From the NCBI RefSeq assembly GCF_004343605.1, contig NZ_POSF01000018.1, positions 153,717-217,716 of the forward strand: DNA of 64,000 bases, given 5' to 3'. The translations under genes and the position numbers were made by a program. Below, piece after piece: positions 8,568 through 17,035 of the stretch. The notes under the pieces were generated by a model, which was given only the letters and a program-made list of their open reading frames with translations, made no database searches and was not told the origin of the DNA. The DNA comes from Dehalobacter sp. 12DCB1. GTDB taxonomy: Bacteria; Bacillota; Desulfitobacteriia; Desulfitobacteriales; Syntrophobotulaceae. Each line of letters begins with the position of its first letter. Within the stretch, counting starts at the first letter, position 1.

Positions 8568-9983
8568 ATGAAACAAGACCGGGGATGGTTAGAAACGACT
8601 TTCGAATCGATCAGTGACGCTGTTATCTTGACGGATATACAAGGCAATATACAATTATTAAGTCAGAAGGCCGAATTGCTTACCGGCTGGACGAACGAAG
8701 AAGCGCTTCACAAACCGCTGACCGAAGTATTTCAGCTTTTGAACGCAGATACCCATGAAGTACTTGGCGACAATCTGCTGAGTGTGCTTAAAACAGGCAA
8801 AAATGTTGTATTTGCCAAAAATGCTGTCTTGCTCTCTAAAACGGGTCAAAAGCGTCCGGTCAAGAGTAAGTCCAAACCGGTGAAGGATAAAGAAAACCAT
8901 ATCCAGGGTATCGTACTTGTATTTAAAGAACTGGCCAGAAAAAACAAAAAACTTGCCAAAACTGAATCATTAAGCTTTCACGATCCGCTTACTGGCTTAT
9001 ACAACCGTAAGTTTTTTGAGGAAGAATTTAAAAGACTGAATACCGAAAGAAATCTACCGATCTCTCTAGCCATCATTGACGTCGATTACCTGGACGAGGT
9101 AAAGAAAGCCTTCGGCAATGCCGAAGGAGACAACCTAATCAAAAGAGTCGCTGAAGTTATTAAACAGGAATGCCGTGTTGACGATATTGTTGCCAGAGTC
9201 AGTGAAAATGAATTTATGATCTTGCTGCCAAAGACTAACTCCAAACAGGCCGATATTCTTGTAAACCGGATTAATGACTTGGTAAATAAAGAAAAATTAG
9301 ACGCGCTGGACCTTCCCATATGTACCGGCTGTGATACAATAAAAAAGAAAGAAAATGAAATTGCTCTCGTCTATAAGGAAGCTGTAGAGAAAACTAAGAG
9401 CACAGCCAAAAACAGACCGGCTAATGCTTTAATCGAAATCATCATGGAAACTCTGTACCATAAGAATGATATGGAAGAAAAAGAATCCGCTCAGGTAAGT
9501 GAGTTTTGTGCCGAAATCGGTCAAACCCTGGAATTGAGCGAGAAAAACATTGAAAATCTTGAGATAATTGGACTCATCAGAAACATTGGCAAGGTCAGTC
9601 TCGACAGCAGGATTCTTCACAAACCGGACAAGCTGACTGATTCTGAGATGGCGGAAATTAAGCGTCATCCGGAGCTCGGCCATGAAATCCTCAGCACAAT
9701 GAATGAATATGCACATCTCTCGGATTACGTCTTGGCTCATCATGAACGATGGGACGGGAAGGGATATCCCAAAGGTCTGAAAGGTGAAGAGATTCCTTTG
9801 GAAGCCAGAATCGTGGCGATTGCCGATGCTTATAATGCGATGACCAGCAGCCGGCCTTATCGAAAAGCTATGGACGAGAGATCTGCTGCAGAAGAAATCC
9901 TGAGAAATGCCGGAACCCAGTTTGATCCTCATCTGGCCAAAGTCTTTATCGAAAAAGTGCTTGGGAAAGAACATGTAGAATAG
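8568..9983 (+). CDS. PAS - degenerate GGDEF - degenerate HD-GYP protein
   Basis: Soluble 471-residue protein with an N-terminal PAS domain (about 8-120), a diguanylate cyclase fold (132-240) and an HD-GYP fold (285-465). Normally these make and hydrolyse cyclic di-GMP. Here the cyclase signature GGDEF reads SENEF (212-216). In the HD-GYP part the metal-binding HD pair is replaced (LIRNIGK, 336-342, where LLHDIGK is usual), and the first His of the domain is also missing; HHERWDGKGYP (391-401) is kept. I infer an enzymatically inactive c-di-GMP sensor or scaffold. GAGAAT-type site before ATG at 8568. It has its own transcript, divergent from the peroxiredoxin. Confidence 0.88.
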   Translation: MKQDRGWLETTFESISDAVILTDIQGNIQLLSQKAELLTGWTNEEALHKPLTEVFQLLNADTHEVLGDNLLSVLKTGKNVVFAKNAVLLSKTGQKRPVKSKSKPVKDKENHIQGIVLVFKELARKNKKLAKTESLSFHDPLTGLYNRKFFEEEFKRLNTERNLPISLAIIDVDYLDEVKKAFGNAEGDNLIKRVAEVIKQECRVDDIVARVSENEFMILLPKTNSKQADILVNRINDLVNKEKLDALDLPICTGCDTIKKKENEIALVYKEAVEKTKSTAKNRPANALIEIIMETLYHKNDMEEKESAQVSEFCAEIGQTLELSEKNIENLEIIGLIRNIGKVSLDSRILHKPDKLTDSEMAEIKRHPELGHEILSTMNEYAHLSDYVLAHHERWDGKGYPKGLKGEEIPLEARIVAIADAYNAMTSSRPYRKAMDERSAAEEILRNAGTQFDPHLAKVFIEKVLGKEHVE

Positions 9984-10024
9984 GTAGCTGAATATCTATC
10001 TAAAACAGGATGGGTTTAGGACCG

Positions 10025-10993
10025 ATGAAAAAAAAATATTGGATACTGTTATGGATCATCTTTATATTTATCACGCTTGCCGGGGTAAAGTGGACCCTAG
10101 TAAACAGTGGAGCTAACCAGAATAATTCGGTCCCCTCGGCAACGGATTATTTTGATGTTTCTTCTGATAATTCAGCGGACAATTCTTCCGATACCCTCTC
10201 TGATACTTCAGACATGACTGACAATACCGACAGAGATGCCACTGATACAGCTGGTCAATCTAACTCATCAGGTTCTCCTTCCGACAATCCATCGACCACG
10301 TCCGAACCTTTAACAGATTCGTCATTTTCTGATCAGGCGGCTATCTTTTATGTCCCGCATCCGGATGATGAGGTTTTAAACATGGGAGCTGCTGTTCTGG
10401 AAGCGCAAAATCACTATCAGCCTGTCGTCCTGGTACTTTTGACCAAAGGTGCAGCAAGCGGCGCATTTAAAGAAGTTAACGACCGGCTCGCGGCATATGC
10501 CCTTCCACCTATCACGCCTGCTGAATTCACAGAAGCGCGCGTGCGGGATTTCTATGAATCAACCAGATACCTCGGCATCCAGACGGATAACATTTATGTC
10601 TATGACCTTCCAGATGGTCAGGTGACTCCGGCCTCGGTCCGCGAAATTATCCTGACTTTTGAAGCTAAGTATCCGCAAGCGCTTCATCAAGCGATGTCCC
10701 CCGGCGATACCCACCCGGATCATGCAGCTGGAGGTACCGCACTTCATGAGCTTCAGAATGAAAACCTCATATCCTCGTGCCGCTATATTATTTCCCGGCC
10801 GCTCTGGGATCTCTATCCGGCGGCAAATATAACGAGATCCGTCTCCCAGGAAAACATGATCCAATATCAGAACGCCCTGAATGCTTATTACGTCTGGAAC
10901 CCGGATGCTGGACGCTACAGTACCGGTATCCTATCAACGAGCTACAATTTCGGCCTAGCCCAAAAAATTTTAGAAGCCCACTGGACTTGGTAG
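10025..10993 (+). CDS. Membrane-anchored PIG-L/LmbE-family deacetylase
   Basis: Putative zinc-dependent N-acetylglucosaminyl deacetylase. It has an N-terminal membrane anchor or signal (YWILLWIIFIFITLAGVKW), then about 75 residues of Ser/Asp/Thr-rich low-complexity linker, then the catalytic domain with the hallmark VPHPDDEVL zinc motif and a later PGDTHPDHAAG His/Asp motif. It should act outside the membrane on an amino-sugar substrate that cannot be named from sequence. I prefer the ATG at 10025 (AGGA five bases upstream) to the ATG at 10010. The next gene, a multi-pass acetyltransferase-like protein, is on the same strand, which hints at cell-surface amino-sugar modification. Confidence 0.85.
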   Translation: MKKKYWILLWIIFIFITLAGVKWTLVNSGANQNNSVPSATDYFDVSSDNSADNSSDTLSDTSDMTDNTDRDATDTAGQSNSSGSPSDNPSTTSEPLTDSSFSDQAAIFYVPHPDDEVLNMGAAVLEAQNHYQPVVLVLLTKGAASGAFKEVNDRLAAYALPPITPAEFTEARVRDFYESTRYLGIQTDNIYVYDLPDGQVTPASVREIILTFEAKYPQALHQAMSPGDTHPDHAAGGTALHELQNENLISSCRYIISRPLWDLYPAANITRSVSQENMIQYQNALNAYYVWNPDAGRYSTGILSTSYNFGLAQKILEAHWTW

Positions 10994-11072
10994 CCAGTAA
11001 TATCATTGACATGTAAATATATAATAGAAATGTATTAAAAATTATTACAAACTTCGATTAAAGGATAACGCT

Positions 11073-12179
11073 ATGAAAAGAATAACGAACCGGATTAAAG
11101 CCCTTGATTTTGCGCGGGCTCTGTCCGTACTGCTTTTGTTCCTCACCTTTGTTCCGGAAGGGCCTCTCTACGGGGCCTATATTACGCATGCTCCGTGGTT
11201 TGGTTATACCGCCATCGACTTTGCTTTTCCAGCCTTTGTGACACTTTCCGGAACCAGTATGGCGATTGCCTACCGCAAACATGTGCCATGGGGACGACTA
11301 ATTAGAAGGTTTTTTGTGCTAATTATCATTGGCCTGATTTTTAATTCCCTGGTATCCTGGGAATTTCATCTTTCCGAGCTGCGCTTAACCGGAGTTCTTC
11401 AGGTTCTGGCTTTTACCGGAATTATGACAGCTCTGATCGCCAGAGTATCCGGGAAATGGTTCTGGCCATTCACCGCCGGACTACTTATTCTGGCTGCCTA
11501 TCTTGGCATTCTCTTATATACAAGCCAGTCTTTTCCGGACAGTTTACCTTCGCCGGACCATAATTTATCCGGAATGATTGATCCGTTTATTTTCACAAAG
11601 AGCCATCTTTATGTTCACGGCGATGCCGGATATGATCCGGAAGGAATATGTACGCTTTTTTCCGCAATTACCAGCACGCTTTTCGGTTATACGGCAGGTT
11701 TGTTTTTGAACAATAAAAACATTAGCCGAAATTTCTTGAAAATCCTGGCTCTGGCTGGTGTTCTTCTGCTGCTTACCCCGCTGCTGTCCAACTTTATCCC
11801 AATCGGCAAACGACTCTGGACACCGTCCTTTGTGACGCTGTCATCCGGTGCCACCATTCTTGTTTTGGCCTTTGCCCACTTGATCTGGGACCCGCAGATC
11901 CCGGTTATCAGCAAGCTCCGGGCACCTGTCTACTGGGTGTTTGAGGCGATCGGCCGCAATGCGATCCTGCTGTATTTTGGTTCTTCGATGGTATTCTCGG
12001 TTATGCATCATATGATCCTGAAAATGAATGGGAATACCCTCTCGGTTTTTGAATTTTCTTATAACTGGGTGAAATCCTGGAGTACCAACCCTCAGCTTGG
12101 CTTTATTGCGATTTATACCGGGCTCTGGGTCCTGCTGGCTGTCTTGCTGCACTGGCGTAAGCTTTATCTTACGGTGTGA
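11073..12179 (+). CDS. Multi-pass membrane protein of the HGSNAT/NagX (DUF1624/DUF5009) acetyltransferase type
   Basis: Integral membrane protein of 368 residues with about ten hydrophobic helices. The N-terminus (RIKALDFARALSVLLLFL) is the R-x-x-x-L-D-x-x-R pattern of this superfamily, and DPEGICTLFSAITSTLFGY matches the conserved segment of heparan-alpha-glucosaminide N-acetyltransferase relatives. Such proteins move acetyl groups across membranes to amino sugars. AAAGGATAACGCT precedes the ATG. It follows a PIG-L-type deacetylase on the same strand, so an acetylation/deacetylation pair for envelope sugars is plausible but unproven. Confidence 0.75.
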   Translation: MKRITNRIKALDFARALSVLLLFLTFVPEGPLYGAYITHAPWFGYTAIDFAFPAFVTLSGTSMAIAYRKHVPWGRLIRRFFVLIIIGLIFNSLVSWEFHLSELRLTGVLQVLAFTGIMTALIARVSGKWFWPFTAGLLILAAYLGILLYTSQSFPDSLPSPDHNLSGMIDPFIFTKSHLYVHGDAGYDPEGICTLFSAITSTLFGYTAGLFLNNKNISRNFLKILALAGVLLLLTPLLSNFIPIGKRLWTPSFVTLSSGATILVLAFAHLIWDPQIPVISKLRAPVYWVFEAIGRNAILLYFGSSMVFSVMHHMILKMNGNTLSVFEFSYNWVKSWSTNPQLGFIAIYTGLWVLLAVLLHWRKLYLTV

Positions 12180-12229
12180 CTAATCCCTGCTTAATCGGTT
12201 TTGTATTTTAATAAGAAAACTTAATCCGA

Positions 12230-13075
12230 TCACCATTTAACAGGAATAATGACCTTATTCAGATCGCTTCCGTCCTTCATGCTGGACTCGAATACTTCGA
12301 GCTGACCGCTTCCTGCTGCCGACGGCGTAAATGTCAGCGAGGCTTCGAAATCGCCTCGGCCTGGTGCCCCTGCTGCCGCCATTGTGTTGCCTTCTGCCAG
12401 AATATTACCTTGTGCATCCCTTAAGCGGTAGCTTACGACAGCTTCGAAGATTTGGGCATTTCCGGTGATCTTCAGTGGGCTCGTTATGGTTTGGCCGTCG
12501 ACAGGAGCCGTAACCCAGATCGCCGGTTCATAGACCGAGCTGAGATCCCTGGCAAAGGGTTGCTCATAAAGACCGACGTGGCCCCACCAGTCCATGCCGT
12601 TTTCAGCCTTGCCGTTTACGATAAACTGAACTTTTTTGATCGTCGGGAACTCCGTCAGTGTATTGACAATGCTGGCAATTCCAAGCGTTTCGCCGCTGGC
12701 ACCAACGTTCGCATGCAGCACCTCTTCGGAAAAATCAATGGTTGCCAAGCCGTTTTCAATATTAACTTCTAAAATTTTCGTGTCGGCGGGAAGTACCTTA
12801 AATGCGCCTGCCGTTACAGGGGTACCGTTAATTAGCTCCTCAAGAGCTGCCCGGGCAACACCTGCGCTTTTCGGGATCTCATGCACCTCTCTGACCAGGT
12901 ATGTTTCATTATTACTATCCTTTAGATAATAGACCGCTGCTTTCATCGTTCCAACAGCAGAGGGTTCAGGCTCAGGAGAAGGCTCCGGAGTTGGTCCTGT
13001 CTGCGACTGACACCCTGCCAGGCTCACTAAAGCCAAAAACATGAATGTAACGAAGAGATTCCTGATCACTTTCAT
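12230..13075 (-). CDS. Lipoprotein with GerMN and Gmad2 domains
   Basis: Secreted lipoprotein of 281 residues. The signal peptide ends in the lipobox LVSLAGC (Cys22), followed by a Pro/Glu-rich spacer. A GerMN (sporulation/germination) domain follows: AALEELINGTPV, KILEVNIENGLATIDFSEE, VNTLTEFPTIKKVQFIVNG. The C-terminal ~95 residues form a Gmad2 immunoglobulin-like domain (ITSPLKITGNAQIFEAVVSY). Such proteins sit on the outer face of the membrane; their role in spore envelope or cell wall is poorly defined. Convergent with the acetyltransferase-like gene. Confidence 0.87.
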   Translation of the reverse strand: MKVIRNLFVTFMFLALVSLAGCQSQTGPTPEPSPEPEPSAVGTMKAAVYYLKDSNNETYLVREVHEIPKSAGVARAALEELINGTPVTAGAFKVLPADTKILEVNIENGLATIDFSEEVLHANVGASGETLGIASIVNTLTEFPTIKKVQFIVNGKAENGMDWWGHVGLYEQPFARDLSSVYEPAIWVTAPVDGQTITSPLKITGNAQIFEAVVSYRLRDAQGNILAEGNTMAAAGAPGRGDFEASLTFTPSAAGSGQLEVFESSMKDGSDLNKVIIPVKW

Positions 13076-13289
13076 CGCGTATTTTCCTCCTTGTCGTTAT
13101 TCTCGAGTAGCTTGCGGTTGTGAGGGTTAAAATATAGCTTTAGTCATATCTTAACACAAAATCCCAGAGCAATGAATATCTGAAAAATCGATCAATCCAA
13201 AGATTAGGCATAAGTAAACATTTTACATTTTCTATATATTTTAGACCTATTTTTAGATATACTAAAAGCATAAAGGGGGTTGTTAAAGT

Positions 13290-13589
13290 ATGAATGCAAG
13301 CGATGAAATGAAAAAATTCTTTCTGGCGGGAATTGGGGCAATAGCGACGACGGCCGAAAAAGCTAAGGAAGTCATTGATTCATTAATTGAAAAAGGTGAG
13401 CTTACCGTCGAACAAGGCAAAGTCATCAACGAGGAATTAAAACGCAACCTTTCTGAAAATCTACATCATCATTCTTCCGCCCGTCACATGGAGGATCTTC
13501 TGCAAAAGGTTAACACGCTCAATGAAGAAGAGCTCTCTGTACTCAAAGAAAAGCTCGCAGAGATGGAGAAAAAGAATGACCCAAACTGA
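13290..13589 (+). CDS. Phasin-like small helical protein
   Basis: Predicted all-helical 99-residue protein. The N-terminal FFLAGIGAIATTAEKAKEVI and IEKGELTVEQGKVINEEL recall the phasin / polyhydroxyalkanoate regulator family; the C-terminal half is a Leu/Glu/Lys coiled coil (LLQKVNTLNEEELSVLKEKL). AAAGGGGGTTG precedes the ATG. Its 3' end overlaps the UbiB kinase start by 14 bases, a pairing common in Clostridia that suggests the two proteins work together. Exact function unknown. Confidence 0.82.
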   Translation: MNASDEMKKFFLAGIGAIATTAEKAKEVIDSLIEKGELTVEQGKVINEELKRNLSENLHHHSSARHMEDLLQKVNTLNEEELSVLKEKLAEMEKKNDPN

Positions 13590-15174
13590 GGTCAAACTAT
13601 CATCCGCAGCCCGCTTAAAGGAAATGGTCACTGTGCTGAAACGCCATGGAATCATCCACGGCGTTTCTCCAGCCAAGCTAAAATTCATCCTGGAAGACCT
13701 CGGCCCGACGTATGTCAAGCTCGGTCAGATTATGTCTATGCGCACAGATATGCTCCCGAAGAGTTACTGCAATGAACTGGCCGAGCTGCGGACCGATGTG
13801 AAGCCGATGATTTATGAAGAAGTGCTTCAGGTCATCGCCTCAGAATACGGTTTCGCCCCAGAGGAAGCTTTTCAGGAAATCGACCCTGTGTGCATCGGCT
13901 CGGCATCGATTGCGCAGGTGCACAAAGCCGTGCTGAAAAACGGCAAAGTCGTCGTGCTGAAGGTGCAACGCCCCGGAATTTATCAAACGATGGAACGGGA
14001 TATCCAACTGCTGAAAAAAGCAATCTCGCTGATCAAAGTCTTAAACATCAATGTCGGAGATATCGACTTTAGAATGTTTATCGATGAAATGTGGGCGACT
14101 GCCCAGCAGGAAATGAACTTTATTGCCGAAGCAAACTATATCAAAGAATTTACCGACCTGAATACAGGTGTGAAGTATATTGCCTTTCCACTGATCGAAC
14201 GTCAGCTGTGCACCCCGAGAGTACTTGTTATGGAATACATCGATGGCGTTCAAATCGATGATCTTGATAAGCTTCATGCACTTGGCTACGATCTAAATGA
14301 GATCGGAATAAAACTCGCCGAAAATTATGTCAAACAAATTGTCGATGACGGCTTGTTTCATGCGGATCCGCATCCGGGAAATATCTTTATCCGAGACGGA
14401 AAAATCGTCTGGCTCGATTTAGGGATGGTTGGAAAAATCAATAATCATGACCGGCTGCTGTTGAAAAAAATCATCCTGGCTATCGTCCAGCATGATATTG
14501 AAGGATTAAAAGAAGTATTTCTATTACTCGATACGATCAAAGGCAGGGTAAACCACACCAGGCTCTATGAAGATATCGAAAGCTTGTTGGAGCGCTATGG
14601 TGATTTGGATCTGTCTGAGCTGCATTTTGGCCAGATCATGGAAGAAGTCAAGGAAGTTCTTAATTTCCATCAGATATCCCTACCGACAGGCTTCACGATA
14701 CTTGGGCGCGGGGTCATTACGATCGAGGGAGTACTCGCCGTATGTTGTCCGAAAGTCAATTTCATTCAAATCATGGCCAATCACGTTTCCGGAAAATTCC
14801 TAAGTGAGTTGGATGCAAGACAGGAATTGGTTTCTGCAGGGCTTTCTTTGTACGGTTTCACCAAAAACAGTCTGGAATTGCCGGTTCAGTTCGCCAACAT
14901 CCTCAAAATGGCGATGAGAGGACAGGCCAAGATCAATATTGATCTGTCCAGTGCCGATGAACCCGTACGTCAGGCCGACATGATTATGGACAAGCTCGTC
15001 TTGAGCATTCTCAGTGCGGCCTTCCTAATCGGGGCCAGTCTGGTCTGTATGACGAGCATCACGCCCCGGCTGCTTGGGATTCCGGTCATCAGCCTGATCG
15101 GCTATCTGATCGCACTTCTGATGGCAGGATGGCTAATGGCGAAAATTTTTTTCAAAAGACTGAAGAAAAAATAA
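13576..15174 (+). CDS. ubiB: ABC1/UbiB-family protein kinase-like membrane protein
   Basis: Atypical protein-kinase-like ATPase of the AarF/ABC1/UbiB family, linked in other bacteria to isoprenoid-quinone or lipid metabolism. The 532-residue protein has the family motif KLGQIMSMRTDMLP, an Ala-rich nucleotide loop (GSASIAQVHKAVLKNG), the invariant Lys in VVLKVQRPG, the catalytic HADPHPGN and the WLDLGMVG metal site. Two hydrophobic helices at the C-terminus anchor it in the membrane. The start at 13576 has GGAG seven bases upstream and overlaps the phasin-like gene; the longer frame to 13522 lies wholly inside that gene. It ends 15 bases from hgcB, convergently. Confidence 0.9.
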   Translation: MTQTEVKLSSAARLKEMVTVLKRHGIIHGVSPAKLKFILEDLGPTYVKLGQIMSMRTDMLPKSYCNELAELRTDVKPMIYEEVLQVIASEYGFAPEEAFQEIDPVCIGSASIAQVHKAVLKNGKVVVLKVQRPGIYQTMERDIQLLKKAISLIKVLNINVGDIDFRMFIDEMWATAQQEMNFIAEANYIKEFTDLNTGVKYIAFPLIERQLCTPRVLVMEYIDGVQIDDLDKLHALGYDLNEIGIKLAENYVKQIVDDGLFHADPHPGNIFIRDGKIVWLDLGMVGKINNHDRLLLKKIILAIVQHDIEGLKEVFLLLDTIKGRVNHTRLYEDIESLLERYGDLDLSELHFGQIMEEVKEVLNFHQISLPTGFTILGRGVITIEGVLAVCCPKVNFIQIMANHVSGKFLSELDARQELVSAGLSLYGFTKNSLELPVQFANILKMAMRGQAKINIDLSSADEPVRQADMIMDKLVLSILSAAFLIGASLVCMTSITPRLLGIPVISLIGYLIALLMAGWLMAKIFFKRLKKK

Positions 15175-15189
15175 TTGTCTATCCCATGG

Positions 15190-15489
15190 TCAGCAACATC
15201 CCCCGCTGCTGCCCCCTGAGCAGTCGCAGCTTGGTTCTGTCCCTGTAAGCCACCCCGTGATGACCGCCGAGGCGCAGCCCACGCCGGACTTGACATCGAT
15301 CGCCTCAAACGGACAATTACGGGCGCAGGCGCCGCATTCCATGCAGAGATCTATATCCAGTATCTCTGCTTTTTTGCATTTTAAACCCAGGACCTGATGC
15401 GGACAGACCTCGAGACATCTTCCGCAGCCGGTGCATTTCTCGTATTTAAGCGTAAGCGTTGAAACATTTTTTAGATAGCGGTGCTTCAT
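15190..15489 (-). CDS. hgcB: Mercury methylation ferredoxin HgcB
   Basis: Bis-[4Fe-4S] ferredoxin that supplies electrons to the corrinoid protein HgcA during methylation of Hg(II). It has 99 residues with two cluster motifs, CTGCGRCLEVCPH and CMECGACARNCP, and a C-terminal pair of adjacent cysteines (GGCC) that is characteristic of HgcB and implicated in Hg(II) handling. An extra Cys (ITGW and PSCDCSGG region) precedes the tail. It lies 13 bases downstream of hgcA, with GGGGGAAG before the ATG. The gene order and the tail distinguish it from ordinary ferredoxins. Confidence 0.93.
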   Translation of the reverse strand: MKHRYLKNVSTLTLKYEKCTGCGRCLEVCPHQVLGLKCKKAEILDIDLCMECGACARNCPFEAIDVKSGVGCASAVITGWLTGTEPSCDCSGGSSGGCC

Positions 15490-15502
15490 ATAGGCTTCCC
15501 CC

Positions 15503-16660
15503 TTACAACCCGAATAAACTGCTCAGCAGAATGAGAATACAACCGATACATATGGTAACCGCAATAGCCGGAACAGCGGTTTTCATTTCCTTCATAACGC
15601 CGGAAAACGAAGTATATGTCGAAGATCCGGTGAAGTTCATCGCATAAAACGCAGAAATTGACGGCAGAACCAGCAAATACCCCAGAGCCCTGAACCAGCT
15701 GTAGGAAAGCTCCTCCGGCCAGCCGTTCAGCACATTCACTGCTGCCGCCCAAAGTAAGCCCAGAAGCCATCCCTTCCAGGCAAATGCTTTTCCGGGAATC
15801 CACGGCAACAAAACCGGGGTCAGAACACAGCCTACAATCAGCGCCCCGGCATAGGCATAAAAGTCAGTAATCCCAAAAGCTCCTGGACGGATCAGATTAA
15901 AGATAAATAAAATGCCTAAAATCATCAAGGATATCTTAAATGTACCGGTAAGTTCCATCGGCGTAAGTACCAACCGGTCATACGCCGTAAACTTCACAGT
16001 CCGCATTTCGGCTGTCGCTTTCCTTCCGGAAGCGATAAATTCACGGATATCCCAAGCTCTGACCGGACCATACACGACGTTGAAACCGGTTTGTTTGTGG
16101 ACTTGATGCGCACTTACCCCGGGAGCGCCGAGCTGCGGCAGAAGCAATGTCCTGTGTGACACAATCCGAGCAAGCCTGGTTTTCTCGATCCGACTGCTGA
16201 GTTCCACCGTGCCAAATGTCCCCTTGCCTGCCGCACACCAGACATTAATACCTTTGGTGTCAAGCACCAGGATCCAGGCCTGAAGTCCGGCCAGCTCCTT
16301 GCGAAGGGCATCGAAGGTCATTTTGTAATTGGCCGTTACCAGAACCTCAGAATGTTCATCCGGATTGCCGACAGCATAAAGCCCGGGATTGATTTTATAA
16401 TTCATCCGGTTGATGCCCCAGCGGGCTTTCCATCCCCCCAGGATATCCAAAGCTGTTAAGTTCGTCGAAACCTGAGGCACCAGCCCCGCCGGTGTTTTTA
16501 TTTCACCTGTAATCCAGCCGCATTCCTTGTCATAAACGGTCACAGACCCTGCTAAACTGTCATCCCCGCAGCAGCATGGCTGCGGGTCAAATATCTTAAG
16601 CTCTGCCTTGTTATTAGCATTTCGATTATTCTGATTCGGATCAAAACTTATTTCTCCCAA
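15503..16660 (-). CDS. hgcA: Mercury methylation corrinoid protein HgcA
   Basis: Membrane-anchored corrinoid protein that transfers a methyl group to Hg(II), giving methylmercury. The cap-helix signature NVWCAAGKGTFG (residues 139-150) is the diagnostic HgcA motif; its Cys is the lower axial cobalt ligand. The N-terminal ~220 residues form the CFeSP-like cobalamin domain and the remainder has five hydrophobic helices. A CCC triplet near residue 30 is unusual and might bind a soft metal. I choose TTG at 16660, preceded by TTGGAGGTGTTATA; an upstream frame extension (to 16702) has no site. hgcB follows directly. No arsR-like regulator is adjacent. Confidence 0.95.
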   Translation of the reverse strand: MGEISFDPNQNNRNANNKAELKIFDPQPCCCGDDSLAGSVTVYDKECGWITGEIKTPAGLVPQVSTNLTALDILGGWKARWGINRMNYKINPGLYAVGNPDEHSEVLVTANYKMTFDALRKELAGLQAWILVLDTKGINVWCAAGKGTFGTVELSSRIEKTRLARIVSHRTLLLPQLGAPGVSAHQVHKQTGFNVVYGPVRAWDIREFIASGRKATAEMRTVKFTAYDRLVLTPMELTGTFKISLMILGILFIFNLIRPGAFGITDFYAYAGALIVGCVLTPVLLPWIPGKAFAWKGWLLGLLWAAAVNVLNGWPEELSYSWFRALGYLLVLPSISAFYAMNFTGSSTYTSFSGVMKEMKTAVPAIAVTICIGCILILLSSLFGL

Positions 16661-16786
16661 ATATAACACCTCCAAAAGGTTTGGCAGAATAAAAGAAGCC
16701 AATTCCTAACAAGCATATGATTCGTATAATAGCGTTCTTAAATTCTCTGCTCAAATAATTCATGCAAAGTTGATTGCCCCCAATTA

Positions 16787-16893
16787 GGTCTGGGGGCCAC
16801 AATTCCAGCGTTAAGCGGAGCATGGAGGCGAAGCGCGGCTGTTTGCGTCAAGGAGGACGCAACGGCCGAAAGCGGAATTGTGGCACACAGACC
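16787..16893. repeat. Palindromic repeat element, copy 1
   Basis: Element of 107 bases with inverted ends (GGTCTG and GCCACAATTCC on the left, GGAATTGTGGC and CAGACC on the right) and an inner stem: GGCTGTTTGCGTC pairs with GACGCAACGGCC around AAGGAG. The core AAGCGGAGCATGGAGGCGAA is shared with copy 2 about 165 bases away. It looks like a miniature repeat or folded RNA rather than a gene. Confidence 0.7.
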
Positions 16894-16951
16894 AACCAGG
16901 GAGTCTAAGGCAAGCATATATTTGGGTATTTATTTCAAGAATGTTTTATTA

Positions 16952-17022
16952 GTCTGCGTGCCACAGTTCCGCGACAAGCGGAGCCTGGATGGCGAAGCGC
17001 GGCCTTTTGACGGCCACGGACT
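16952..17022. repeat. Palindromic repeat element, copy 2 (right end missing)
   Basis: Shares with copy 1 the left end (GTCTG, GCCACA, TTCC) and the core AAGCGGAGC-TGGA-GGCGAAGCGCGGC pattern, but lacks the right terminal arm. A short GGCC/GGCC hairpin replaces the longer inner stem. It lies just past the stop of the CNNM-type gene and may end its transcript. Confidence 0.65.
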
Positions 17023-17035
17023 AGAAACCTAAGTG

